DNA of 62,535 nucleotides from Mesorhizobium sp. (GCA_004020875.1 SAPZ01000030.1:1-62535); one strand, 5' to 3'; positions 42,940 to 52,278 are shown, counted from the first letter of the stretch. A program made the numbers and translations. Notes: generated by a model not told the origin, from the sequence alone.

Positions 42940-43129
42940 AGATCGACTGACCGCGGCCATTTACCCTCTCCAAGCCAACTTTCCCTTTTGGCAACCATCG
43001 CGTTCAACCGCCGAGAAACCCTGATTCAGTTCGTGAGCGAGCTCCGCCGCCGTTCCGCCGCAATACGACCGCAGTTCAGCTCCGTTCGCCCCCGTCGTCA
43101 GTCCCTGGGGCTTCAGAGGAGTTCTAGTG

Positions 43130-43450
43130 ATGATTATCAAGAAGGCTATTCTGGCGGTGATGATGACCGCGGCACTTGCCGGCTGCGAAACGCAGACCGA
43201 AGGCCAGCAGCGGGCAACCACAGGCGCGCTGATCGGCGGTGCCGGCGGTGCGCTCGTCGGCCAGGCGATCGGCGGCAATACCAAGAGCACCGTGATCGGC
43301 GCAGCGAGCGGCGCGCTCCTCGGCGCCGTCGTCGGGAGCGCCACCACCCCGCAGGAACCGCGCGGCCGCCAGCTCTGCCGCTACCAGGACCGCTACGGCC
43401 AAATCTATACCGCGCCCTGCGACGACCGGTATTATCGCGGCGATTACTGA
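43130..43450 (+). CDS. Glycine-zipper lipoprotein
   Basis: 106 residues from ATG 43130 (GAGGAG upstream). Signal peptide and lipobox (LAGCETQT) lead to a glycine zipper (GALIGGAGGALVGQAIGG, GAASGALLGAVVG) and a short C-terminal part rich in Tyr/Arg with two Cys (RQLCRYQDRYGQIYTAPCDD). These lipoproteins span or line the outer membrane and are common in rhizobia. It stands alone upstream of the acyltransferase gene. Confidence 0.8.
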   Translation: MIIKKAILAVMMTAALAGCETQTEGQQRATTGALIGGAGGALVGQAIGGNTKSTVIGAASGALLGAVVGSATTPQEPRGRQLCRYQDRYGQIYTAPCDDRYYRGDY

Positions 43451-43643
43451 TCGTGTCGGTCTTCCTTCTCCCCGCTAACGGATCTCGTTACGGGGAGAAG
43501 GTGCCCTCCCGTTCCCGCGGACCAGGAACCGTGGTGGATGCATACCAGTAGCGTGCGCCGCAAAAAGGTTCTTGTGCGACGCAGCAATCAATGCGTAGAT
43601 GAATTGGGCGACGCTAGCGGGTTCGGGATAACCGGAGATCGGT

Positions 43644-44741
43644 TTGAGACCTGAGACAACCCACTTCGACGCCTTGCACGGGTTGCGAGGCATCGCTGCC
43701 GTTCTGGTGATGCTTGGTCATTTCAGCGAGCTTACAGCGCAGCATCTTAACCTGGCCCCCTCAGGCTTTCTTGCCGTCGACCTGTTTTTCCTGCTGAGCG
43801 GCTTCGTGATTGCCCACGCCTATGACGACAAATTCCGAAACGGGATGTCTTTCTGGCAATTCGCGGAGGCCCGGATCATCAGGCTTTATCCGCTATATTT
43901 CGCGGCCATTGGTGTCTTCATGGTCGGCGTGGGCGCTGTCGTCGCAACGCAGGGTCTAGGCGCCTATTCGCGGCTGGATTTGCTGGCGAGCCTTGGGTTT
44001 TCCCTCCTTTTCCTGCCCACGCCACCATCGCTCTCCGTTGGCCCAGATGTACTTTTCCCGCTGAACGGTCCGGCATGGTCGCTCTTCTATGAACTGGTCG
44101 CCAACGCAGTCTTCGCCGCGCTGGCCCTGAAGCTTGCTCGCCGCTCGCTGGCTGCTATCTTCAGCCTTGGTTTCCTGGCGCTGGCGCTCATGGCTTGGCA
44201 CGGCGTCGGCCTGGGCGGTGGCGCCCATTGGGACGGCACGATCGCTGCTCCCGCCCGGATCACCTTTTCCTTCTTCCTCGGCGTTTTTCTGCGGCGATAT
44301 GCGACCGGCGACAGCCGGGATGGCAATCTTTACATGCCGATCCTGCTTGCGCTTTGCGCGGGACTAATGATCTTCCGCCCGACCGGAAATGAGCAATTAT
44401 ACGACCTGACGATCATAGTGCTGGTCTGGCCATGGCTTGTTCTCCTGGCTTCCCGCTTGCGGCTATCTGGCTTTTGGCGCGGGTTCGCCCTGTTCTCCGG
44501 CAATATCTCCTACGCCATCTATGCGCTTCACACGCCGCTGATCAGGATCGTGAACATCCTGGATGAATCCATCACCGGTACCCCATGGGACCAGCACGGC
44601 CTGCCATTCATCGTGGGAACATCCATTCTCGTCATCGCGGCCTCGGCGTTCGCGCACTACGTCTACGACAAGAATGTCCGAACCCTGTTGCGGCATCTGC
44701 TTTCGCTGCGGCGCTCACGCGAGGAGGTGACGCAGTTCTAG
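43644..44741 (+). CDS. Acyltransferase 3 family membrane protein (1)
   Basis: 365 residues with about ten membrane helices. LHGLRGIAAVLVMLGHFSEL carries the conserved Arg and His of the family; SGFLAVDLFFLLSGFVIAH and ARIIRLYPLYF are also typical. These enzymes O-acylate surface polysaccharides, Nod factors or glycans from acyl-CoA across the inner membrane. It converges with a second member 65 bp away. The acceptor is unknown. Confidence 0.9.
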   Translation: MRPETTHFDALHGLRGIAAVLVMLGHFSELTAQHLNLAPSGFLAVDLFFLLSGFVIAHAYDDKFRNGMSFWQFAEARIIRLYPLYFAAIGVFMVGVGAVVATQGLGAYSRLDLLASLGFSLLFLPTPPSLSVGPDVLFPLNGPAWSLFYELVANAVFAALALKLARRSLAAIFSLGFLALALMAWHGVGLGGGAHWDGTIAAPARITFSFFLGVFLRRYATGDSRDGNLYMPILLALCAGLMIFRPTGNEQLYDLTIIVLVWPWLVLLASRLRLSGFWRGFALFSGNISYAIYALHTPLIRIVNILDESITGTPWDQHGLPFIVGTSILVIAASAFAHYVYDKNVRTLLRHLLSLRRSREEVTQF

Positions 44742-44806
44742 CCGAGGTCCTGCCGCATCGGCGGCGATCGGACAGTTAACCGGACCGGCTGCAATAGCTG
44801 CTGATG

Positions 44807-45979
44807 CTACTCGGCGGGACTTGGCTCAAGCGCCGGCTTCTTACGTGCAAACCCGCGCAACACCATGCGGCCGAGTTGCTGCCCGGGCATCTCGATGAGC
44901 CTGTAGGTCACGAAGGACAGAAGACAAACCACGGGCAGTACGATCGCCAGTACGATGGCGAAGCGCAGCGGCGCGCCGAGGCCGTCGCCGTAACGCGTAA
45001 TGACGAAGGCCGCCACGGGCAGCAGAACCAGAAGGTGGATCAGATAGATACTGTAGGACAATTCGCCCAGCACATGAAAGATGCCACCGCCCAATGCGAC
45101 CGCGACTTTCCGCGTCACGACGCCGGAAGTGCCGGGCAGCATGCGATAGAGGACGAGGGCAAAGAACCCAAGCACCAGCGCTTCGCGTATCAGGAACTTC
45201 TCAAGACCGTGGCCGTCGCCGAAGGGGATCGCCGCAAGCGCCATGGCCAAGGCCAGATGCAGCAGCGGTCGCGGTTGGCTTTGCCCCAGAACGCCCGCCA
45301 GAAGCATGCCGCACAGGAAAACCTGGATTTTGAGCGGCAGGAAGGACGGCATCGGGAAATGGACCGACATTGACTTCAGGACCGCCACCGCCAAGGCGCT
45401 GAGGGCCGCTATGACGATCGCGCTCCAGAGCCAGCCGAAACGGCGCACAGCAAGCATCAGAGCGGGGAACACCGCATAGAACTGCATTTCCAGCCCGAGG
45501 CTCCAGTCGGGCAGCGGCGTCCGGTAGGCGAAGTTCGGAGAAACGCCGAACAGGAATGTCAGATGGGCGAAAATGTTCTTCAGGCTGCTGTCGAGGTAGC
45601 GCTCGGGCGCCTGCGGCACACGACCCACGAATGCGTCGATGACTGTCCGCGACTCATAAACATACGGGCCGAGGGCCAGTGCGAAGAAAAGCATGACATA
45701 GAACAGCGGCGCGATGCGGAAATAACGCCGTGTCCAGAATTTGAGCCAGGTTTCAGGCCTTTGCCAGGGCTCCTTGTCCTGGCGCAGTTGATAGTGGAAC
45801 ACCATCAGGAAGCCGGAAAGCATGATGAAGAGATCGACGCCCAGCGCCGGATCTCCAAGCACCGGAAGATGCCAACCGGTCAGAAGCAGGCAGTGCCCGA
45901 CCAGCACCCATAATGCGGCCGTGGCGCGCAGGCCGTCCAGGCATTCGATGCGCGATGTCTCGGTAGGGCTACTGTTCAT
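44807..45979 (-). CDS. Acyltransferase 3 family membrane protein (2)
   Basis: About 390 residues from ATG 45979 (MNSSPTETSRIECLDG); an upstream extension to 46147 is not protein-like, and ATG 45994 is an alternative. LDGLRATAALWVLVGHCLLL and GVDLFIMLSGFLMVFHY are the family signatures; about ten membrane helices follow. The C-terminus is basic (GFARKKPALEPSPAE). It is only weakly similar to the convergent neighbour, so the pair is not a recent duplication. Role: O-acylation of a surface or periplasmic glycan. Confidence 0.88.
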   Translation of the reverse strand: MNSSPTETSRIECLDGLRATAALWVLVGHCLLLTGWHLPVLGDPALGVDLFIMLSGFLMVFHYQLRQDKEPWQRPETWLKFWTRRYFRIAPLFYVMLFFALALGPYVYESRTVIDAFVGRVPQAPERYLDSSLKNIFAHLTFLFGVSPNFAYRTPLPDWSLGLEMQFYAVFPALMLAVRRFGWLWSAIVIAALSALAVAVLKSMSVHFPMPSFLPLKIQVFLCGMLLAGVLGQSQPRPLLHLALAMALAAIPFGDGHGLEKFLIREALVLGFFALVLYRMLPGTSGVVTRKVAVALGGGIFHVLGELSYSIYLIHLLVLLPVAAFVITRYGDGLGAPLRFAIVLAIVLPVVCLLSFVTYRLIEMPGQQLGRMVLRGFARKKPALEPSPAE

Positions 45980-46278
45980 GCTGCATTGCAGCATGGCGAG
46001 CGAGCCCCAAATGTCAACCCGCGAAGGGGTGATCGGGCAAAGTTCGTGGCAGTCACTCCCGCCAACCTTCGAGCGCCCGCACAAAGCGTCGGGCGAGTAA
46101 TGCGCGACGCACGACCACGACTGCAGCCGCCACAGATTTCGATCCATGACTGATCTGGGGCCGATAGCGGGTCGACAGCTTTGAAATATAAACTGCCAGA
46201 AGCAGACGATGAGGCACGCCCCCTGCTCATGAACTGAGCCCAGGCAGTGAGGCGCAGGTCGACCCGTCCGCGAAGTCT

Positions 46279-46605
46279 TCAGTCAGCTGCCGCCGGCATC
46301 GCAACCAGGACGGAGCCGCCTTCCACCTTCGCAGGATAGGTCCGCAGATTTATGCATGGCGGCAGGCGCTTGGCGGCACCGGTGCGGTAGTCGAAGGCGC
46401 CGGCATGTTTCGGGCATTCGACCTCGTAGTCCATGACCAGCCCATCGGCGATGTGCACCGCCTCATGCGTGCAAAGCCCGTCGGTGCAGAACACCTCGTC
46501 GTCGGGCGACCGGAAGACGGCGTAGGTCCGGCCTCCATGATCGAAGCGGCGCGCGCCTTCCTGTTCGATGTCGTCGAGGCCGCAAGCCCTCACCCAGTTG
46601 GTCAT
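46279..46605 (-). CDS. MocE-like Rieske [2Fe-2S] ferredoxin
   Basis: 108 residues forming one Rieske domain: cluster ligands in CTHEAVH and CPKHAGAFDY, spaced 17 residues apart, then RTGAAKRLPPCINLRTYPAK. It closely resembles MocE of rhizopine catabolism and other small Rieske electron carriers feeding oxygenases. It is the last gene of the run LacI, PanB-like, hydroxylase, binding protein, Rieske. It probably carries electrons to the di-iron hydroxylase two genes upstream. No ferredoxin reductase (MocF type) is in the window. Confidence 0.8.
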   Translation of the reverse strand: MTNWVRACGLDDIEQEGARRFDHGGRTYAVFRSPDDEVFCTDGLCTHEAVHIADGLVMDYEVECPKHAGAFDYRTGAAKRLPPCINLRTYPAKVEGGSVLVAMPAAAD

Positions 46606-46635
46606 GTTCTCACCACACAGTTTTCGATCACCGCG

Positions 46636-46673
46636 GGCCTCCGGGACGGCATGAACGCCGTTGCCCGGAGGCC
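46636..46673. other. Strong intercistronic hairpin
   Basis: Perfect 10-bp stem ggcctccggg/cccggaggcc with an 18-nt loop and no T-tract, lying between the binding protein gene and the Rieske gene. It probably protects or attenuates the mRNA, giving more binding protein than Rieske product (inference). Confidence 0.5.
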
Positions 46674-46682
46674 GTCCTGGGA

Positions 46683-47645
46683 TCAGTTCTTGTTCATGTA
46701 GTCGCCGGCATTCGCCGAAGTCACCAACTCGAAGGGCACGTAGACGACGCGGTCGACCTTCTCGCCCTTCGCGAGCGCGAGCGCGGCATCGATGCCGCCG
46801 CCGCCCTGCCCCTTGGCGTTCTGGAACACCGTCACCGAGAGATCGCCGGCCTTCATCGCCTGCAGGCCGTCCTGCGTGGCGTCGATGCCGCCGACCACGA
46901 CATTCTTCATTTCGACGCCGTTGGCCTTGAGCGCCAGGATGGCGCCGATGGCGGATTCGTCGTTATTGGCGATGACGGCGTCCGGCGCCGGGCCAGCGGT
47001 CAGCCAGTTGGTCATCAGGTTTTGCGCATTGTCGCGCGACCATTCCGACGACTGCTTGTCGGTGACCTTGATGAAGTTGCACATGTCGGTCGAAAAGATC
47101 TGCTCGACGTCCTTGGTGCGCTGGAGTGCAGCCTGATGCACCAGGCTGCCCATGACGATATAGGCGGTGGCGCCGGCCGACTTGCCCTTGGCGCGCAGCA
47201 TCTTGCAGACTTCGAAGGCTTCCAGCGTGCCGGACTCGGTCTCGTTCGAGCCGACATAGACCTGCTTGGCGGGCAAGTTCTTCATGTCCGACGGTTCCAG
47301 ATTGACGAAGACCAGCGGAATGCCGGCCTTGGCCGCTTCCTCGCTGATGGTCTTCGAGGCATTGGTGTCGACCAGCGTGACGATGATTGCGTCAACGCCG
47401 GAGGCGATGAAATTCTTGACCTGGTCGAGCTGCTTGGCGACGTCGTTATGCGCGTCCTCGACCTGGATGTCGGCGCCCTTCTCCTTGGCGCGGGCCTGCA
47501 TACCGTGCATAAGCAGCGTCTGGAAATTGTTGTCGAAGTCGACGATCGAGACGCCGAGCTTGGCGGCGAAAGCACCAGTGGACATACCGGCACTCGGCAT
47601 CGACATCAGAGCGGCCAAAGCCGTCGAGATCAAACGTTTCTTCAC
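46683..47645 (-). CDS. Periplasmic sugar/rhizopine-type ABC binding protein
   Basis: 320 residues from GTG 47645, with GGGAGG 8 nt upstream. A signal peptide ending AFA precedes a type I periplasmic binding fold (Peripla_BP_4): LGVSIVDFDNNFQTLLMHGM, GVDAIIVTLVDTNASKTISE, DAVIANNDESAIGAILALKA, VVGGIDATQDGLQAMKAGDL. It resembles ribose, inositol and rhizopine (MocB) binders. No ABC permease or ATPase gene is adjacent, so it must work with a transporter elsewhere. It sits in the LacI-led operon between the membrane hydroxylase and the Rieske gene. Confidence 0.85.
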   Translation of the reverse strand: MKKRLISTALAALMSMPSAGMSTGAFAAKLGVSIVDFDNNFQTLLMHGMQARAKEKGADIQVEDAHNDVAKQLDQVKNFIASGVDAIIVTLVDTNASKTISEEAAKAGIPLVFVNLEPSDMKNLPAKQVYVGSNETESGTLEAFEVCKMLRAKGKSAGATAYIVMGSLVHQAALQRTKDVEQIFSTDMCNFIKVTDKQSSEWSRDNAQNLMTNWLTAGPAPDAVIANNDESAIGAILALKANGVEMKNVVVGGIDATQDGLQAMKAGDLSVTVFQNAKGQGGGGIDAALALAKGEKVDRVVYVPFELVTSANAGDYMNKN

Positions 47646-47732
47646 GAGGTTCCTCCCTTTGCGGATGGGTGCCGGTTCACCCCGCTTTGTCTCCGGCCCT
47701 TTCGGGATTCAGGTGGATGGTCCAACTCGCCG

Positions 47733-48743
47733 TCACTTCGCGGCGGCGGCGTTGGCCCGCGCCTTCTTCTTCTCGTAGCGGGCATCCATGCGCGCGGCGG
47801 CTTCCTTGCTGCCGTCGTGGAAGGTGCCGAACCAGCGGTCGAACGGGATCAGGCCGTCGCCGTAATTCACCTCGAAATATTTGTGATGGAGGTAGTGGAT
47901 ATAGGCGTGGCTATCGACTGACGTGTGCTCAGTCAGCTCCACCTTGTCGAAGCCGACATGGCCGGGAATGGCGCCGAAGCCGGCGAAGTGCAGTTGGTAG
48001 AGCGCCAGCAGCGGGTTCGACGGGATGATGAGGTGCCAGAAGGCGACGCCGAGATAGCCGAGCTGCTCCACCGGATGCATCGACAGCGACGACCAGGGGG
48101 ACGGGTTGACCGAATTGTGGTGCACCGAATGCACCCATTTGTAGAGCGGACCCCAATGGATTGCGCGGTGCAGCAGGAAGAAATGCGTCTCGTGGATGAT
48201 CGGCACCACCAGCGCCAGGCAGAAAAGGTAGACCGGATGCTCTGCGAAGGTCAGCCACGGCACGTAGCCATTGGCGTAAGCGTAGAGGATCGCCACCTCG
48301 ACCGCCGTCCAGATCGGCATGCCGCTGCTGAAGGTCCGCAGCATGTTGTCGATGTTCTGGTTCTCAAAGAAGAAGGCCTTGCTCTTCTGCTCCGACGGCC
48401 ATTTTCCGTTGTATTTGAATCGGGTACCCTGGGCTCTCAGAATGTAGAGTCGAAGCTCGAAGGCGCCGAAGAAGACGAGCAGCGCCACGCAGTTGACGAT
48501 GAACAGGCGCAGGATCCAGCCAACGGCGAGCGTCTTCATCACCTCGAGGTCGGGCAGCACGTAGCGCCACCAGGCGACGGCCGTGAGCGCGAAGAGCAGA
48601 TTGTAGGGCAGGAAATAGCTCGGCAGCCATTTCAGTACCGCGAGCGGACGCGGCGGAAAGACGAAGAGCGGCGCGGTGCCGGCCGGTTCGTTCGGAGCCC
48701 AGTCACCTCGCTTGTTGCGCGTCCCGTATTGCAGGTCGTCCAT
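47733..48743 (-). CDS. Fatty acid hydroxylase superfamily membrane di-iron enzyme
   Basis: 336 residues from ATG 48743 (GAGG 5 nt upstream; a longer frame overlaps the next gene). Four or five membrane helices and the three histidine clusters of the superfamily are present: HETHFFLLHRAIHW, WVHSVHHNS and HYLHHKYFEVNYGD. Members hydroxylate or desaturate sterols, lipids or other substrates using O2 and electrons from a carrier, here plausibly the Rieske protein. Neighbours (binding protein, PanB-like enzyme) suggest a polyol- or rhizopine-like substrate rather than lipid. The C-terminus is Lys/Ala-rich. Confidence 0.8.
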   Translation of the reverse strand: MDDLQYGTRNKRGDWAPNEPAGTAPLFVFPPRPLAVLKWLPSYFLPYNLLFALTAVAWWRYVLPDLEVMKTLAVGWILRLFIVNCVALLVFFGAFELRLYILRAQGTRFKYNGKWPSEQKSKAFFFENQNIDNMLRTFSSGMPIWTAVEVAILYAYANGYVPWLTFAEHPVYLFCLALVVPIIHETHFFLLHRAIHWGPLYKWVHSVHHNSVNPSPWSSLSMHPVEQLGYLGVAFWHLIIPSNPLLALYQLHFAGFGAIPGHVGFDKVELTEHTSVDSHAYIHYLHHKYFEVNYGDGLIPFDRWFGTFHDGSKEAAARMDARYEKKKARANAAAAK

Positions 48744-48750
48744 GGTAGCC

Positions 48751-49542
48751 TCACAGGGACTGAGAGAGGGTGAGGAAGCGGTCGTAGGCGGCATCGTCCA
48801 TGTCCACCTGGTGCTTCGCTTCGGGATAGCTGCCTTCGGCGACATCGCGGCCGAAGGCACGGAAGGCACTGATGCGCTTTTCCTGCAGCTCGGCTTCCAG
48901 CGTGACGAAATCGGCATAGCGCTTGGCATGGCGCGGATAGTGGCCGGCGTGCGTCCCCAGCACATCGCAGGAGAACAGATACTGCGTGTCGCAAGCGTCG
49001 CCGCAGCCCATGCCCATGGTGATCAGCGGGGTGGAGCGGGTGATGTGATCGGCGAGTCGCACCGGCACGACCTCGACCTCGATGCAGGCGGCGCCCGCAT
49101 TCTCGAGGTCCTTCGCTGCTCGCAGTACGTTGAGCGCTTCCTCGGCGGTGCGGCCGATGGCGCGGAAATTCGTCCAGGTGGCGCGGTTAGGCACCAGGCC
49201 GACGTGGCCCGTGACGGGAATCCCTTCCGCAGCCATGGCCTCGATGAAGCGCGGCGAGTGTGATGAATAGACCGCATCGGCGCCGCGCTTCATCATAGCG
49301 AAGCCCAGCCGCACCGCCTCCTCAGGCGAGGCGACCGCCCCATGCGGCATGCCGACGGAGAGGAACGCGTAAGGCGCCGCCCGTCGGATGGCTTCCAGAT
49401 TGTGATCGGGCTCGCAGGAGAGGATGACGATGCCGCAGGCGACCGCGGCGGCAGCCTCGGCCGGCGTGTCGACATGGAGCTGCAGCCACTTTCTGCTGCC
49501 TTTGGAGCTCTGCAAATCGTAGGCCGTCACCCGTCTCGCCAC
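48751..49542 (-). CDS. Divergent ketopantoate hydroxymethyltransferase (PanB) family enzyme
   Basis: 263 residues from GTG 49542, preferred for GGGAGG 8 nt upstream. It has the TIM-barrel pattern of PanB: VTAYDLQSS, GIPVTGHVGLVPN, CIEVEVVPVRLADHI with the catalytic Glu, and TMGMGCGDACDTQYLFSCDV. However the Mg ligand motifs of true PanB (GDSLG and the later Asp) read LSCEPDHN and SVGMPHG, so it may not make ketopantoate. It could be an aldolase on a related 2-oxo acid. It is 7 bp upstream of the hydroxylase gene, within one operon under LacI-type control. Confidence 0.7.
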   Translation of the reverse strand: MARRVTAYDLQSSKGSRKWLQLHVDTPAEAAAAVACGIVILSCEPDHNLEAIRRAAPYAFLSVGMPHGAVASPEEAVRLGFAMMKRGADAVYSSHSPRFIEAMAAEGIPVTGHVGLVPNRATWTNFRAIGRTAEEALNVLRAAKDLENAGAACIEVEVVPVRLADHITRSTPLITMGMGCGDACDTQYLFSCDVLGTHAGHYPRHAKRYADFVTLEAELQEKRISAFRAFGRDVAEGSYPEAKHQVDMDDAAYDRFLTLSQSL

Positions 49543-49616
49543 CGATGATCCTCCCGTTTCGCGAGGAGATAACACCGAGCCCTGGCGGGCGCCGCTTGTT
49601 CCTTGATCAAATCAGA

Positions 49617-50621
49617 TCAAAGGTTCTCGGCGGTGAACGTGATGAAACGGATCGGGGGATTTTCCACAGGCAGGCCATGCAGGTTGAGCGCGGCGAGCAC
49701 AAGGTCGATGGCGCGGCGCGCCTGCGCTTCTGGCGCCTGGTCGAGCACGATATCCATGGTGCCGTCGCGCAAGCCTCGTGCGCTGCGCTCGGTGAGTTCA
49801 TGGCCGACGAAGAAGATATCGCGGCCTCTGCCATGCTTGCGCAACACCTCGTTTAGTGCGGTGTTGGCGCCGCCGGCATTGTAGAGCCCGACGAGGTCGG
49901 GCCAGCGCTTGAGTGCGTCGTGCAACTGCTCGGCATTACGATCGCCGTCGTCGAAGCCGAACAAAGCGGCAGTCGGATCGAAATCCGGTCCATGGTCGAT
50001 CAGGTAATCGAAGAAGCCGCGCACGCGGTCGCGGTGCACGCGGTAGATCTGACTATGGCAGATCGCGATCACCTTGCCCGGCCGCCGCTGCATCTTGGCC
50101 ATGAGCAGCCCGGCCATGCGGCCAGCGGCGTAATTGTCGATGCCGACATAGGTGCTCTTGGTACGGGAAATCTGGGTGACGATCTGCACCGTCGGGATGT
50201 TCTCCGCCTCGAGTTTCCGCAAGGCGTCGCTGACCAGCGGATGGTCGGGCACGGCGAGAATGAGCGCCGCGCGCCGCAGATCGGGTTCCAGGATGCGTTT
50301 GGCGATCGCGGCCGGCTTCGCCTCGTCGAGAAAGGTACGGTGCACGGCGATTGAGCGGTCTAGCGTCGCGGCGATGCGCTCGAAGGCGCCGGAAAGACGG
50401 GCGAAGAAGGTCGCGTCCGGCCTGACCAGGATTACCTCGATGCGAATGACGCCGCGATGCGCCTCCGGCAGCCGGCGCGGATAATCGAGCGAACGCGCCG
50501 CCGCCACCACCTTCTCGACGGTCTGCGGCCGCACGCCGCCCCTGCCGTTCAGCACACGCTCGACCGTGGCCGTGCCGACACCGGCGCGGCGAGCAATCTC
50601 GATGAACGTGGGCTTCTGAAT
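49617..50621 (-). CDS. LacI-family regulator, apparent AUU start
   Basis: 334 residues if translated from ATT 50621. The HTH (KPTFIEIARRAGVGTATVER, VLNGRGGVRPQTVEKVVAAA) begins right after it, GGAGG lies 7 nt upstream, and the upstream in-frame stop leaves no ATG, GTG or TTG before the HTH. The first conventional start is GTG inside the HTH (50555), which would destroy DNA binding. The effector domain is periplasmic-binding-like (VEVILVRPDATFFARLSGAF, YVGIDNYAAGRMAG, YNAGGANTALNEVL). It precedes the PanB-like operon by about 75 bp on the same strand and probably represses it until a sugar-like ligand binds. Confidence 0.75.
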   Translation of the reverse strand: MQKPTFIEIARRAGVGTATVERVLNGRGGVRPQTVEKVVAAARSLDYPRRLPEAHRGVIRIEVILVRPDATFFARLSGAFERIAATLDRSIAVHRTFLDEAKPAAIAKRILEPDLRRAALILAVPDHPLVSDALRKLEAENIPTVQIVTQISRTKSTYVGIDNYAAGRMAGLLMAKMQRRPGKVIAICHSQIYRVHRDRVRGFFDYLIDHGPDFDPTAALFGFDDGDRNAEQLHDALKRWPDLVGLYNAGGANTALNEVLRKHGRGRDIFFVGHELTERSARGLRDGTMDIVLDQAPEAQARRAIDLVLAALNLHGLPVENPPIRFITFTAENL

Positions 50622-51141
50622 CTTGGTCCTCCGCTGTCAATACGCCGAAGCCTACCAGCCGCACACGCTTTTCCAAGACCCATGATCTGTGCCTCCCCGT
50701 CGGCATTGAATGCCGCCGGTCGTCGGTGGCTTTTAGGCGCAAGTGCGACCTTCAGCATGGTCAGCTAAGATGTCGGCTTTCGCCCGGCGGAAAAGGTCCC
50801 GTGGTCGACATCGGGCGCATTGCCGTCCGGCAGCATGGGGCCCGATTGCGGACTGACAGCTTCGTGGCACGGATTTCCATGAGCGGACCTTCAGGCCTGG
50901 AGGGGATCGCCTTGATCTGACCCAGATCGGTCATTCGTTTCCGCTCACGCCCAAGGGCAGCTGATGCGAGCCATTCCGGCCAATGTCGCGGCTGCGTCCC
51001 AATGCCTTTCTGCTCAAATGGGAGTGGGGTGGTGGGCGATTGTTTCGTGGGGTTGATCTGGAACAAGTCGCTTCACACCAGCGCGCGGTACCGTTCGTCT
51101 GAGTTTGCCTCAGTGGAGGAGTTCGATCTGGACCGAGCCTC
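50622..51141. other. Intergenic region between divergent genes, no supported gene
   Basis: About 520 bp holding promoters for the LacI-led operon and the oxidoreductase gene. No clear operator palindrome or RNA gene was recognised; open frames lack domains. Confidence 0.3.
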
Positions 51142-52203
51142 ATGAAGTCTCTACGCGTCGTTGTTCGCCACCATGGCGGACCTGAAGTTCTGGAGATCGT
51201 GGAGGAAGACGCGCCCCATCCGGCGTCGGGTGAGCTGCGGGTGCAAACAATCGCCGCCGGCGTCTCCTTCGCAGAGCTACTGATGCGGGAAGGGATTCAT
51301 CCGGAAAAAACGACCCTGCCATTCACGCCAGGATGGGACATTGTTGGCGTCGTGGATGAGGCCGGAGAAGGAGCCTCCCATGCGATGGTTGGTAAAATGG
51401 TTGCGGCGCTCCCCATTCATGGTGGTTACGCTCAGTTCATCTGTCTGCCGGAAGATGAACTCACTCCGGTTCCAACCGGTGTTGATCCCGCCGAAGCAGT
51501 CAGCCTCGTGCTGAACTACGTTACGGCCTATCAGATGATGCATCGCCTTGGGCATGCCTCACCGGGTCAACGGGTCCTCATCCATGGCGCGGCCGGCGGA
51601 GTCGGCACGGCTCTACTGCAACTTGGGCGCCTGGCAGGTCTTGAGATGTATGGGACCGCATCTCTTGCAACTCATCAGATCGTATCCGATCTCGGGGCCA
51701 CGCCGATCGACTACGAGCGAACCGATTTCGTCAAAGAGATACATCGCCTGACAAACGACGGCGTGGATGTCGTCTTCGATGGGGTCGGCGAGGCCAATGT
51801 CTGGCGTTCGTTTCGAACTCTGAGGCCTGGTGGCCGCGTCATAGCCTATGGCTTCACCTCATTTCTGCAGAAAGGCCAACTGGCAGGGGGCTTGCGTTAC
51901 CGTCTTCGCGGGATATTGCGACCTGCGTGGTACGCGGTCCGCGCTTTCGTTTCACCAGGCCGACGACGCATACTCCCCTACAGCATACAATATCTGAAAC
52001 GGTGGAAGCTCGCTTGGTTCCGCGAAGATCTCGGCGCCTTGCTCGAGCTGCTTCGCGACGGGAAGATCAAACCAATGGTCGCCGAGCGGATGCCATTGAT
52101 TGAGGCTCGTCGCGCCCAGGAGCTGCTCGGTCAGGGAGGGGTCAAGGGCAAGCTCGTGCTGATCTGCAATTCGCTGGCCACCCGACGAGGATTGCCGAGC
52201 TAG
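51142..52203 (+). CDS. Medium-chain dehydrogenase/reductase (quinone oxidoreductase-like)
   Basis: 353 residues. N-terminal GroES-like domain (VRHHGGPEVLEIVEEDAPHP, FTPGWDIVGVVDEAGEG) without the zinc-ligand Cys of alcohol dehydrogenases. Rossmann domain with HGAAGGVGTALLQLGRLAG for NADPH, and DVVFDGVGEANVWRSFRTLR. It belongs to the zinc-free quinone reductase/synaptic vesicle VAT1-like group. An insertion around 245-280 (GILRPAWYAVRAFVSPGRRR) is basic. Substrate unknown. Transcribed alone, divergent from the LacI-led operon. Confidence 0.82.
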   Translation: MKSLRVVVRHHGGPEVLEIVEEDAPHPASGELRVQTIAAGVSFAELLMREGIHPEKTTLPFTPGWDIVGVVDEAGEGASHAMVGKMVAALPIHGGYAQFICLPEDELTPVPTGVDPAEAVSLVLNYVTAYQMMHRLGHASPGQRVLIHGAAGGVGTALLQLGRLAGLEMYGTASLATHQIVSDLGATPIDYERTDFVKEIHRLTNDGVDVVFDGVGEANVWRSFRTLRPGGRVIAYGFTSFLQKGQLAGGLRYRLRGILRPAWYAVRAFVSPGRRRILPYSIQYLKRWKLAWFREDLGALLELLRDGKIKPMVAERMPLIEARRAQELLGQGGVKGKLVLICNSLATRRGLPS

Positions 52204-52278
52204 AGCAGAGCTTTTGAAACGTGAAGGGCCGTCTCCGGCGTCGACTTTGATCCCTTCAACGACTGCTTGGAACGGGAA

